Below, piece after piece: positions 1-5,810 of a stretch of DNA of 6,731 bases. Positions within the stretch are counted from its first letter, which is position 1. Each line of letters begins with the position of its first letter. Made by a program: the position numbers and the translations under genes. The stretch is from an uncultured Bacillota bacterium (GTDB lineage: Bacteria; Bacillota; Dehalobacteriia; UBA4068): contig CAKRYM010000084.1 of NCBI GenBank assembly GCA_934427095.1, positions 1-6,731 of the forward strand, given 5' to 3'. The notes below the pieces were generated by a model, which ran no database searches, was not told the origin of the DNA, and saw only the letters and a list, made by a program, of their open reading frames with translations.

Positions 1-668
1 GTTCCTGTATGAATACAAGGCACCTTTGCTTTTTCTACGCAAGTAGAAATCAACCCGGCGCCGCCCCTGGGAATCAACAAATCCACCAAACCTTGGGCGG
101 TCATCAATTCTTCTGCCCCAGCATGACTCGTATCCTGTACCAGAGCGACCAGATCCGGACAAAGTCCCGCCTTTTCCACCCCACGCCGCAAGGCGGTAGT
201 AATGGCATTTGCCGAACGAAAAGCGTCTCGACCACTTCTTAATATGCAGGCATTACCACTCTTTAAGGCTAAGGCTGCAGCATCGGAAGTCACATTGGGT
301 CGGCTTTCATAAATAATCGCAATCACCCCTAAGGGTACGGCTACTTTACGGATAATCAGCCCATCTGTGCGGGTATGCTCAGACAAGACCTTGCCCACCG
401 GATCTTCCAAAGCCACTACCTGACGGATCCCCTCTGCCATGCCTTGGATACGCTTTTCATCTAGTCTGAGCCGATCCAGCATCACGGAGGAAATTCTTTC
501 CTTCGCAGCTTGCATATCTGCCTGGTTTGCTTCTAAAATAGCAGGCGTTGCGGCCAACAATTCCTCTGCCATGTTTAGCAAAGCGTTATTTTTTTGCTCG
601 CTATCCGCCATCGCCAATTGTGGGCAGGCTGCTTTTGCCGCTAGAAGCAGTTCCGTTACGTGACTCAT
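1..668 (-). CDS. proA: Gamma-glutamyl phosphate reductase (glutamate-5-semialdehyde dehydrogenase), N-terminal part, runs off left edge
   Basis: It reduces gamma-glutamyl phosphate with NADPH to glutamate-5-semialdehyde, the second step of proline synthesis in the cytoplasm. I translated the minus strand from ATG 668 without a stop to the window edge, giving about 222 residues of a protein usually near 415. The family signature is clear: EDPVGKV (about residues 88-94), the core PLGVIAIIYESRPNVTSDAA (about 112-131) and LKSGNACILRSG (about 135-146). The catalytic cysteine, in the family's QRPSVCN-like segment, lies beyond the edge and cannot be checked. The usual LRGGK is LRSGR here, a mild variation. 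The start is set by GGAGG at 681-677, 8 nt upstream, and the ATG overlaps the proB stop in an ATGA. That overlap implies translational coupling with the kinase, whose unstable product must be passed on. Confidence 0.96.
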   Translation of the reverse strand, partial: MSHVTELLLAAKAACPQLAMADSEQKNNALLNMAEELLAATPAILEANQADMQAAKERISSVMLDRLRLDEKRIQGMAEGIRQVVALEDPVGKVLSEHTRTDGLIIRKVAVPLGVIAIIYESRPNVTSDAAALALKSGNACILRSGRDAFRSANAITTALRRGVEKAGLCPDLVALVQDTSHAGAEELMTAQGLVDLLIPRGGAGLISTCVEKAKVPCIHTG

Positions 669-1438
669 TTGCTTTTCCTCCCCAAAAATCTTGTACCAAT
701 TGGCTTTCCTTCCAAAATATCATAAAGAATCGCCGGTCTAGCCCCGTAAGCAATAATCATATCGATTCCCTGTTCCCAGACCATTTTGGCGGCGTTCAAT
801 TTCGTCATCATCCCACCAGTACCAAGCGCACTACCAGCCGAACCCGCCATGGCCTCGATTTCCGGAGTTACTTCCTCTACCACGGGAATTCGTTTTGCCT
901 CCGGATGTTTATGGGGGTCAGCGGTATATAGGCCGTCAATATCGGAAAGCAGAATCAATAGATCTGCTTGCGCAGCCCTTGCTACAATGGCAGAAAGGGT
1001 ATCATTATCCCCAATTTCAATTTCATGGACAGCCATTGTGTCATTTTCATTCACAATAGGAATGACATTCCATTCTAACAAGCGAAACAAGGTATTGGTA
1101 AAATTCTCGGAACTTTTGCCACCTTTCATCACTTGATTCGTGATCAACAATTGTCCTACCGTCTGATTATATTCCCCGAACATTTTGTCGTAAATATACA
1201 TCAGCTCACATTGCCCCACTGCCGCAGTGGCCTGTTTGCCAGGAATATCCGCCGGCCGGGCAGGTAAACTCAACTTCCCAACGCCCATACCAATGGCGCC
1301 AGAGCTGACTAGGATCACATCATGGCCTGCATTTTTCAGGTCGCTCAGTACCTTGCACAATTCCTCCACACACCGGATATTCAACCCGCCGTGACCATGG
1401 GTCAGGGTGGATGTGCCTACTTTCACCACAATTCGCAT
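665..1438 (-). CDS. proB: Glutamate 5-kinase, single-domain form without PUA
   Basis: It phosphorylates the gamma-carboxylate of glutamate with ATP, the committed step of proline synthesis. The 257 residues make up one amino-acid-kinase domain: KVGTS (6-10) at the phosphate loop, VSSGAIG (44-50), NENDT (130-134), GDNDTLSA (143-150), SDIDGLYTADP (165-175) and GTGGMMTKL (206-214). The protein ends just after the kinase fold (IGTRFLGRKSK), so it lacks the roughly 100-residue C-terminal PUA domain of the E. coli enzyme (about 367 residues). PUA-less forms are known in other bacteria. There is no sign of truncation, because the TGA forms a clean ATGA overlap with proA. The start is firm: an in-frame TAG immediately precedes the ATG, and MRIVVKVGTS is the usual N-terminus. 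It lies 22 nt after xth in the same operon. Confidence 0.97.
   Translation of the reverse strand: MRIVVKVGTSTLTHGHGGLNIRCVEELCKVLSDLKNAGHDVILVSSGAIGMGVGKLSLPARPADIPGKQATAAVGQCELMYIYDKMFGEYNQTVGQLLITNQVMKGGKSSENFTNTLFRLLEWNVIPIVNENDTMAVHEIEIGDNDTLSAIVARAAQADLLILLSDIDGLYTADPHKHPEAKRIPVVEEVTPEIEAMAGSAGSALGTGGMMTKLNAAKMVWEQGIDMIIAYGARPAILYDILEGKPIGTRFLGRKSK
677..681 (-). promoter_or_regulatory. Ribosome binding site of proA inside the proB end
   Basis: GGAGG on the minus strand (within GGGGAGG) lies 8 nt before the proA ATG and is encoded by the last codons of proB. With the ATGA overlap this is a standard arrangement for translational coupling. Confidence 0.85.
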
Positions 1439-1453
1439 CTATCCGTACCTATT

Positions 1454-1460
1454 CCTTCCT
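1454..1460 (-). promoter_or_regulatory. Distant Shine-Dalgarno of proB
   Basis: AGGAAGG starts immediately after the xth TAA and ends 15 nt before the proB ATG, which is longer than usual. No better site lies nearer. Because a TAG directly precedes the ATG, the start cannot move upstream. Weak initiation or dependence on ribosomes arriving from xth is possible. Confidence 0.55.
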
Positions 1461-2216
1461 TTAGTCCTCAATTTCCAGAAGTACGGGACAGTGATCGCTG
1501 CCCTGCACTTCTGGGAGAATAGCGGCATTTTTTATCCGCTCTTTTAGTCGCTGATCTACGAAGAAATAATCAATACGCCAACCCACATTTCTTGCTCTGG
1601 CTCTCGTTTTCATGTCCCACCAAGTATACTGTTCCGGCAAATCACAAAACAGCCGAAAACTATCCAGGAAGCCCTGGGCCAAAAGGTCATCAATCCACTC
1701 GCATTCCATGGGCAGGAAACCCGTATGATTCCGGTTCTCCTTAGGCCGGGCCAAGTCGATTTCCTTATGGGCCGTATTCACATCCCCAGTAATGATTAAG
1801 GGCTTATCGCTTTCCTTGGCATAATCTAACGTAGCCGCATAAAAATCCATTTTATATTGTAACCGTTCCGGGCCGTTCCCCCCATTGGGGAAATAGGCAT
1901 GAAAAAGACGGAAAGCAGGATAATCCAAAATAATGGTGCGTCCTTCGCAGTCAAAGCGCGGTATCCCCATTCCCAACTGCACCTGCAAAGGCTTTGGCTT
2001 GGTAAACACCGCCGTACCACTATACCCAGGCCGTTCAGCAGAAAAAACATACGGCGTATAGCCTGGCCATTCCATAAATTCTTGTGGCACCTGCTCTGGC
2101 TTAGCTTTTAATTCCTGTAAACAAACAATGTCTGCATTGATCTCATTCAATGCGTCAAGCGCACCCTTTTTTGCGGCGGCGCGTATACCGTTCACATTCC
2201 AGGATAGTAATTTCAT
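1461..2216 (-). CDS. xth: Exodeoxyribonuclease III / AP endonuclease (ExoA type)
   Basis: A Mg-dependent DNA repair enzyme that cuts at abasic sites and degrades 3' ends, acting in base excision repair. The 251 residues cover the whole endonuclease/exonuclease/phosphatase fold at normal family length. Visible motifs in order are WNVNGIRA (6-13), LQELK with the metal-binding Glu 35, the HAYFPNGG strand, TGDVNTAHKEIDL with the catalytic Asp/Asn pair, GFLPMECEW, ARARNVGWRIDYFFV, and the C-terminal GSDHCPV with the catalytic Asp-His. All expected catalytic residues are present. AGGAGG at 2229-2224 lies 7 nt before the ATG, inside the end of rsmA, and the ATG overlaps the rsmA TGA. The name exoA would be used in Bacillus. 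Nothing is unusual except its place between rRNA methylation and proline genes. Confidence 0.97.
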   Translation of the reverse strand: MKLLSWNVNGIRAAAKKGALDALNEINADIVCLQELKAKPEQVPQEFMEWPGYTPYVFSAERPGYSGTAVFTKPKPLQVQLGMGIPRFDCEGRTIILDYPAFRLFHAYFPNGGNGPERLQYKMDFYAATLDYAKESDKPLIITGDVNTAHKEIDLARPKENRNHTGFLPMECEWIDDLLAQGFLDSFRLFCDLPEQYTWWDMKTRARARNVGWRIDYFFVDQRLKERIKNAAILPEVQGSDHCPVLLEIED

Positions 2217-3067
2217 GCGTTTTCCTCCTGTACAACCTTTAATCGACTAAGGATGCAGTCAAAATCCGCCAAGCTCAGCTCTTCCCCGCGTACAGCTGGG
2301 TTAAAGCCGCAGTCCGCCAACAGGTTAACCCATGCTTCCCGGCTTAATCCATAAGCGCCAGCCAAAGAGTTTACCAGAACCTTTCTCCGTTGCAAAAATG
2401 CTTTTTCAATAAATGGATAAAGGGATTCGATTTCCCCTTGCACCGGCGGATTTTGTCGCCGGATAAGGCGAATGACCGTGGAAGTAACTGCTGGAGCAGG
2501 ATAAAAGGCCCGTGGAGGAACGTCAAACAAAAGTTCCCCTTCGCTAAAATACTCGGTCAAAAGGGTAAGCGGTCCATTCTCTCGCCCTTTTCCCCGCACA
2601 ATACGTCTGGCTGCTTCCTTTTGCAGCATCAAAGTCATACTTTGCCAGGGGCCTCCCTGAAAAAGTAATTGTTTCAAGATTGGTGTCGTGACCTGATAAG
2701 GCAAATTTGCTACCACATGGTAGTGAGCGATTTCCTGCTCCTGGCAAAACGCTGCATAAGGGAAAGTCGCGGCATCCGCTTCCAAAACCTGCACTTGGGG
2801 CTGAAAAGCATAAATATCTGTTAAGCGACGGGCAAAAGCAGGCTCCAGCTCAATCAAAATGGTCCGCCCTGGCCGGTCGGTTAACAAACGGCTCATGCTG
2901 CCAAGCCCCGGCCCGATCTCAATTACCGTATCCTCACTCCCAAGGGCAGCGCTTGCCACGATACGGGAAATCACCTGTTCATCTAATAAAAAGTTTTGTC
3001 CTCTTAACCGCTGGGGAGCGACTTTCATTTCTCGCAAAAGAGAGCGCACCCACTGCACATTTTCCAT
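2213..3067 (-). CDS. rsmA: 16S rRNA (adenine1518-N6/adenine1519-N6)-dimethyltransferase
   Basis: It dimethylates two adjacent adenines in the 3'-terminal hairpin of 16S rRNA using SAM, late in 30S assembly (the KsgA family, related to Erm). With the start at ATG 3067 the protein has 284 residues, normal for the family. Motifs: GQNFLLD (23-29), the SAM-binding loop EIGPGLGS (50-57), the acidic ribose-binding strand LIELEP (71-76), the catalytic NLPY (121-124), LQKEAARRI (148-156), FYPAPAVTS (188-196) and LQRRK (225-229). An earlier in-frame ATG at 3136 lies inside the upstream gene. Its 23-residue extension is not family-like and has no clear Shine-Dalgarno, whereas ATG 3067 has AGGTGA 4 nt upstream. 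The gene follows the yabE-like gene by 17 nt and overlaps xth by 4 nt. Confidence 0.97.
   Translation of the reverse strand: MENVQWVRSLLREMKVAPQRLRGQNFLLDEQVISRIVASAALGSEDTVIEIGPGLGSMSRLLTDRPGRTILIELEPAFARRLTDIYAFQPQVQVLEADAATFPYAAFCQEQEIAHYHVVANLPYQVTTPILKQLLFQGGPWQSMTLMLQKEAARRIVRGKGRENGPLTLLTEYFSEGELLFDVPPRAFYPAPAVTSTVIRLIRRQNPPVQGEIESLYPFIEKAFLQRRKVLVNSLAGAYGLSREAWVNLLADCGFNPAVRGEELSLADFDCILSRLKVVQEENA
2224..2229 (-). promoter_or_regulatory. Ribosome binding site of xth inside the rsmA end
   Basis: AGGAGG on the minus strand lies 7 nt before the xth ATG (2216). It encodes part of the last codons of rsmA, so ribosomes finishing rsmA stop directly at a strong re-initiation site. Confidence 0.85.
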
Positions 3068-3071
3068 ATGT

Positions 3072-3077
3072 TCACCT
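3072..3077 (-). promoter_or_regulatory. Shine-Dalgarno that decides the rsmA start
   Basis: AGGTGA on the minus strand lies 4 nt before ATG 3067, within the 17-nt gap after the yabE-like stop. It supports the 284-residue RsmA over the longer form starting at 3136. Confidence 0.8.
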
Positions 3078-3084
3078 GAAAGGA

Positions 3085-4248
3085 TTATTCTGCCAACAGA
3101 TAAATCACCGCATCCCGGCGCCCCCATTGGATACATTCATCTTCTGTATCCATATACAGGTCGACGATATTTCCTTTTACCGCACCGCCGGTGTCTTCTG
3201 CGGTGGCAAAACCATACCCCACAATATAGACCTTTGTTCCCAAAGGAATCACGCTGGGATCAACCGCAATGGTCCCCACCTTGGGAACCGTCCCCGTTGC
3301 GGTACGATATCCCGTCCAAGTATAGGCAGTGGTTTCCACAATAAACTGATCAGTATAGTAGAAGGTAGCTCCGTCTTCCGTGGTGGCAGTTAAAGCATCG
3401 GTGCTGCTTACCGTAGAAGTAGACGGGCCGACCCCTACTACGTGATCCACCGGCTCCTGGGCCACAAAGCTATCAATTTCTTCCCTGGCGATTTCCTCAC
3501 CGTCTCGATAGGTGACCAAAAACGTACCGCGCAATATTCCTTGCCGGCCGGGGTTAATCTCTGTGGTAGAGCCAGGGGCTAGGTAGGTTAATTCTTGTGT
3601 GACGGTTTCCGGCGCAATGGGCTGATCCTCATTGACCTCTTCTTGCCAAACTCGAGAAACATCAATTACTGTATCGTTATAGATATACTGAAGTAATGGC
3701 AGGGAAACTTCATCTAATTCATTAAGGGTAACTCCTGCCAGTTTCAATGCATCTTGTACGGTTAAAGGTTGGCTAACCACTTCCAAAACATCGCCGTCCA
3801 CGTTAATGCGAATGTCTACCCCGAGCCGTAGCCAGATCACCATACCGTCATAAATTGGAGCGTCTAACTCAGCTGCAAGATAGTCCCTTTCATCCAAACG
3901 AATGCGCTGCTCATTTAACAGTTCCTCAACTGTTTCTGCATTGGTATCCACGGAAATCGGCGTACTATTAATATTTAACGTAACCGTAGCGGCCTTTAAT
4001 TCATCAACCCCGACCATACCAGCGTTCAGTGTATCTGAATAAATCCCCACGCCAATACCAATTACCACAATAAAAAGACCAATGAGTAGGACCACCGTAG
4101 TAAAGGATTTTTTCTTTTTCTTATTCTTTTTTTCTTTAACCGGAGCAGTAGTTGCAGATTTGTGATCTACGGATTTACCGGTGACTACTTCCGCTTGGGA
4201 AAGCTCCGTCAATTCTTTTTTATTTAGTTGGCCTCTACTTTGATACAT
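3085..4248 (-). CDS. yabE: YabE-like membrane-anchored protein with DUF348, G5 and C-terminal 3D domains (probable peptidoglycan-acting enzyme)
   Basis: A probable cell-wall enzyme, 387 residues. In order: a basic cytoplasmic tail ending in a lysine-rich stretch (39-47), one transmembrane helix (about 49-69), two DUF348 repeats (about 87-141 and 144-200), a G5 domain (about 202-274, with PGRQG and EPVDHVVGVG), a short Ser/Thr-rich linker (275-290), and a 3D domain (about 303-387). The 3D domain shows TTAYTWTGY, AVDPSVIPLGTKVYI, AEDTGG and IVDLYMDT, with its three namesake aspartates at about 330, 352 and 363. 3D domains share a fold with MltA lytic transglycosylases, so cleavage of peptidoglycan outside the membrane is inferred from family, not shown. 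ATG 4248 has AGGAGG 4 nt upstream. A TTG seven codons earlier has no binding site. It is the first gene of the operon. Confidence 0.92.
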   Translation of the reverse strand: MYQSRGQLNKKELTELSQAEVVTGKSVDHKSATTAPVKEKKNKKKKKSFTTVVLLIGLFIVVIGIGVGIYSDTLNAGMVGVDELKAATVTLNINSTPISVDTNAETVEELLNEQRIRLDERDYLAAELDAPIYDGMVIWLRLGVDIRINVDGDVLEVVSQPLTVQDALKLAGVTLNELDEVSLPLLQYIYNDTVIDVSRVWQEEVNEDQPIAPETVTQELTYLAPGSTTEINPGRQGILRGTFLVTYRDGEEIAREEIDSFVAQEPVDHVVGVGPSTSTVSSTDALTATTEDGATFYYTDQFIVETTAYTWTGYRTATGTVPKVGTIAVDPSVIPLGTKVYIVGYGFATAEDTGGAVKGNIVDLYMDTEDECIQWGRRDAVIYLLAE

Positions 4249-4252
4249 AGAG

Positions 4253-4258
4253 CCTCCT
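4253..4258 (-). promoter_or_regulatory. Shine-Dalgarno that decides the yabE start
   Basis: AGGAGG read on the minus strand lies 4 nt before ATG 4248. It falls inside the extension that an upstream in-frame TTG (4269) would give, so it favours the ATG. The spacing is slightly short, but the match to the 16S anti-Shine-Dalgarno is perfect. Confidence 0.85.
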
Positions 4259-4271
4259 GCAAATCTCAAGG

Positions 4272-4301
4272 TATCAATTTATTATATATCAATTTATTAT
4301 A
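4272..4301 (-). repeat. Perfect 15-bp tandem duplication carrying the -10 box
   Basis: On the plus strand, TATCAATTTATTATA occurs at 4272-4286 and again at 4287-4301 with no spacer and no mismatch. On the minus strand each copy begins with TATAAT. The copy at 4301-4287 provides the -10 box of the promoter; the other lies in the predicted leader. Confidence 0.97.
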
Positions 4302-4324
4302 ATGGAATTATCAAAAACAGTCAA
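4296..4324 (-). promoter_or_regulatory. Sigma-A-type promoter of the yabE-rsmA-xth-proB-proA operon
   Basis: On the minus strand, TTGACT (4324-4319) and TATAAT (4301-4296) are separated by exactly 17 nt, almost the full housekeeping consensus. Transcription would start near 4289, giving a leader of about 40 nt before the yabE ATG. It lies just downstream of the wecC terminator. No other convincing promoter was seen further down the operon. Confidence 0.87.
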
Positions 4325-4346
4325 GGAAAACACCGCTGTCGAAAAG

Positions 4347-4391
4347 GTAAAGAAAAGAAAACAGCGTGTTTTCAAAATGAAAACACGCTGT
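4347..4391 (-). terminator. Intrinsic terminator of wecC
   Basis: A perfect 14-bp inverted repeat, ACAGCGTGTTTTCA (4361-4374) against 4378-4391, has a 3-nt loop. Read on the minus strand it is followed by a T-rich tract (TTTCTTTTCTTT, 4360-4349). It begins 22 nt after the wecC stop. On the plus strand no T tract follows, so it acts toward the minus direction, separating wecC from the downstream operon. Confidence 0.92.
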
Positions 4392-4413
4392 ACAACCTAT
4401 TCCTTTGCAAAAG

Positions 4414-5661
4414 TCAATCCTTCACTACGCCCAACCGGCGAACCGTAAATCCAGCCTTTTCAAAGGCCTTTGCATCGCAGAAATTACGTGTATCATAGAA
4501 GAGACGACCGCGCATCACCGAGTATAACTGTTCCACGGGCAAATTCTGATATTCGCTATGATGAACGCCCAACACCAACATGTCGCTGCCTGCCGCCGCT
4601 GCGGTTATACTGCCTTGATACTGTTTAACAAAAGGATCATGAATTGCTACCTGAATCCCCTTGGCTTTCAGCATATCAATCAGTTTCAGCACCGGACTTT
4701 CCCGCATATCGTCCACATCGGGTTTATAAGTGACACCCAAGACTGTAACTACGGGATTCTTCACCCCTGCCAGCCATTGTTCAATATGGGACGCCACATA
4801 TTCCGGCATAAAATCATTAATCAAACGTGCCTGATGAATGAGTTTAGCCGTTTGAGGCTGTTTTTCAACGATAAACCAGGGGTCCACCGCAATACAATGC
4901 CCACCTACGCCAGGACCTGGCTGATGGATATTCACCCGCGGATGCATATTGCAAAGGTGAATAACTTCCCAAACGTCCATATGCAGGTTTTCACAAATCT
5001 GTGCCAATTCATTGGCAAAGGCAATATTAATATCCCGGAAGGTATTTTCCGTTAATTTGCACAGCTCAGCAGTACGGGCATCAGATTGGTAAATCTCCCC
5101 TTCAACAAAGCAGGAATACAGTTCGGCAATTTTTTCTGAAGAAGCAGGATTAATCCCACCGGCGATACGGCTGTTATGCACCAATTCGTAAAGAATTTTG
5201 CCTGGGATAACCCGTTCTGGGGAATGGCCAAGGTAAAAATCATCCCCTGGTTCCAACCCACTTTTGCGCAAGATCGGCGCCATCAGCTGTTCCACAGTTC
5301 CAACGGGCGAAGTAGATTCCAACACCACAATGCACCCCGGGCGAAGATACGGAACAATACTTTCCGTAGCGGCTTCAACATAAGAAAGATCCGCCTTTTT
5401 CTCTTCCGTAATTGGCGTGGGTACAGAAATAATAAAGGCGTCCGCCACCTCAGGTTCTGTATATCCTTTCAGATGGTCAGCGGCTACGACTTCTTTAACC
5501 AAGCCATCGAGATGCTTTTCTTCAATAATGATATTCCCTTGATTCAAGGCTTCTATGACTGCGGGATTTTTATCCACGCCAATGACGGTATTGCCATGGG
5601 AAGCGAACATCGAGGCTGTAGGCAAACCAATATAACCTAAGCCAATTACACAAATTTTCAT
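4414..5661 (-). CDS. wecC: Nucleotide-sugar dehydrogenase, WecC type (probable UDP-N-acetyl-D-mannosamine dehydrogenase)
   Basis: It probably oxidises the C6 hydroxyl of a UDP-N-acetylhexosamine twice with NAD+, giving a UDP-uronic acid for surface polysaccharide. The 415 residues show the complete three-part family layout. There is an N-terminal NAD-binding Rossmann fold with GLGYIGLP (7-14) and VD at 29-30. A central domain has SPERVIPG (147-154), LCKLTENTFRDINIAFANE (200-218) and the catalytic Cys 256 in GPGVGGHCIAVDPWFIV. The C-terminal domain has GVTYKPDVDDMRESP (309-323). The GGHCIAVDPWF form points to the WecC branch rather than UDP-glucose dehydrogenase, but the exact substrate is an inference. 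The start is supported by GGAGGT at 5674-5669, 7 nt upstream. The gene stands alone between a terminator and a divergent gene; no WecB epimerase or glycosyltransferase lies in the window. Confidence 0.93.
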   Translation of the reverse strand: MKICVIGLGYIGLPTASMFASHGNTVIGVDKNPAVIEALNQGNIIIEEKHLDGLVKEVVAADHLKGYTEPEVADAFIISVPTPITEEKKADLSYVEAATESIVPYLRPGCIVVLESTSPVGTVEQLMAPILRKSGLEPGDDFYLGHSPERVIPGKILYELVHNSRIAGGINPASSEKIAELYSCFVEGEIYQSDARTAELCKLTENTFRDINIAFANELAQICENLHMDVWEVIHLCNMHPRVNIHQPGPGVGGHCIAVDPWFIVEKQPQTAKLIHQARLINDFMPEYVASHIEQWLAGVKNPVVTVLGVTYKPDVDDMRESPVLKLIDMLKAKGIQVAIHDPFVKQYQGSITAAAAGSDMLVLGVHHSEYQNLPVEQLYSVMRGRLFYDTRNFCDAKAFEKAGFTVRRLGVVKD

Positions 5662-5668
5662 CTATCCG

Positions 5669-5674
5669 ACCTCC
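5669..5674 (-). promoter_or_regulatory. Ribosome binding site of wecC
   Basis: GGAGGT on the minus strand lies 7 nt before ATG 5661. The strong match and good spacing fix the start, which also gives the expected N-terminal Rossmann strand MKICVIGLGYIG. Confidence 0.85.
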
Positions 5675-5682
5675 GATAATGT

Positions 5683-5711
5683 TTGCCAAATATGCAAAAT
5701 AATAGTATCAT
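5683..5711 (+). promoter_or_regulatory. Candidate sigma-A promoter of the RlmD-family gene
   Basis: TTGCCA (5683-5688) and TATCAT (5706-5711) are 17 nt apart, and each matches five of six consensus bases. Transcription would start near 5718, leaving a leader of about 93 nt before GTG 5811. I saw no convincing riboswitch or attenuator in that leader. The promoter occupies almost the same DNA as the candidate wecC promoter on the other strand. Confidence 0.65.
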
Positions 5712-5730
5712 AGAACTAGCATAAAGTAAA
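5702..5730 (-). promoter_or_regulatory. Candidate promoter of wecC
   Basis: On the minus strand, TTTACT (5730-5725) and TACTAT (5707-5702) are 17 nt apart, with TG one base before the -10 box, as in extended -10 promoters. Each hexamer matches four of six consensus bases. The predicted start is near 5695, about 34 nt before the wecC ATG. It is moderate in strength, but the best candidate seen for this gene. Confidence 0.5.
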
Positions 5731-5798
5731 GATTTCCCTGCAAGAAAAAGATTTGCTATCCAAAAAAACAATAAAGCAAACCCTTTGATGGATATAAG

Positions 5799-5804
5799 AA
5801 AGGA
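5799..5804 (+). promoter_or_regulatory. Shine-Dalgarno supporting the GTG start at 5811
   Basis: AAAGGA lies 6 nt before GTG 5811. The upstream in-frame stop TAA is at 5772-5774, and no in-frame ATG, GTG or TTG occurs between it and 5811, so GTG is the first usable start. Confidence 0.75.
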
Positions 5805-5810
5805 TACCTA

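Larger units (their letters stand above)
5662..5810. other. Divergent intergenic region between wecC and the RlmD-family gene
   Basis: This AT-rich 149-bp spacer holds the candidate promoters of both flanking genes and their ribosome binding sites. It also contains several TTTGC or GCAAA pentamers (5682-5686, 5694-5698, 5752-5756, 5776-5780). The first two form an inverted pair with a 7-nt centre that overlaps the plus-strand -35 box and could be an operator, though such short arms are weak evidence. Confidence 0.6.

Noticed and set aside
548..931. Plus-strand open frame of 127 codons across the proA/proB junction
   Set aside because: Opposite two well-supported genes, with no domain.
3068..3136. 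Longer RsmA starting at ATG 3136
   Set aside because: The extra 23 residues come from sequence inside the yabE-like gene and do not resemble the family N-terminus. ATG 3067 has a clear AGGTGA.
2707..3393. Long plus-strand open frame (228 codons) opposite rsmA and the yabE-like gene
   Set aside because: It lies antisense to two genes with full family motifs, crosses their junction and has no recognisable domain. It is a shadow frame.
4249..4269. TTG start seven codons upstream for the yabE-like gene
   Set aside because: No ribosome binding site precedes it, and the AGGAGG for ATG 4248 would be inside the coding sequence.
4361..4391. The inverted repeat as a bidirectional terminator or mobile-element end
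   Set aside because: A T tract follows only on the minus strand, and there are no target-site repeats or transposase. It is a simple terminator for wecC.
5176..5640. Plus-strand open frame of 154 codons opposite wecC
   Set aside because: Antisense to a complete, motif-rich dehydrogenase, and its composition resembles reverse-complement coding (rich in His, Arg, Phe, Asn).
5752..5794. Possible leader structure (TTTGCT with AGCAAA, TATCC with GGATA) before the RlmD-family gene
   Set aside because: The arms are only 5-6 bp with long loops, do not cover the ribosome binding site and have no T tract, so this is not credible as a riboswitch or attenuator.
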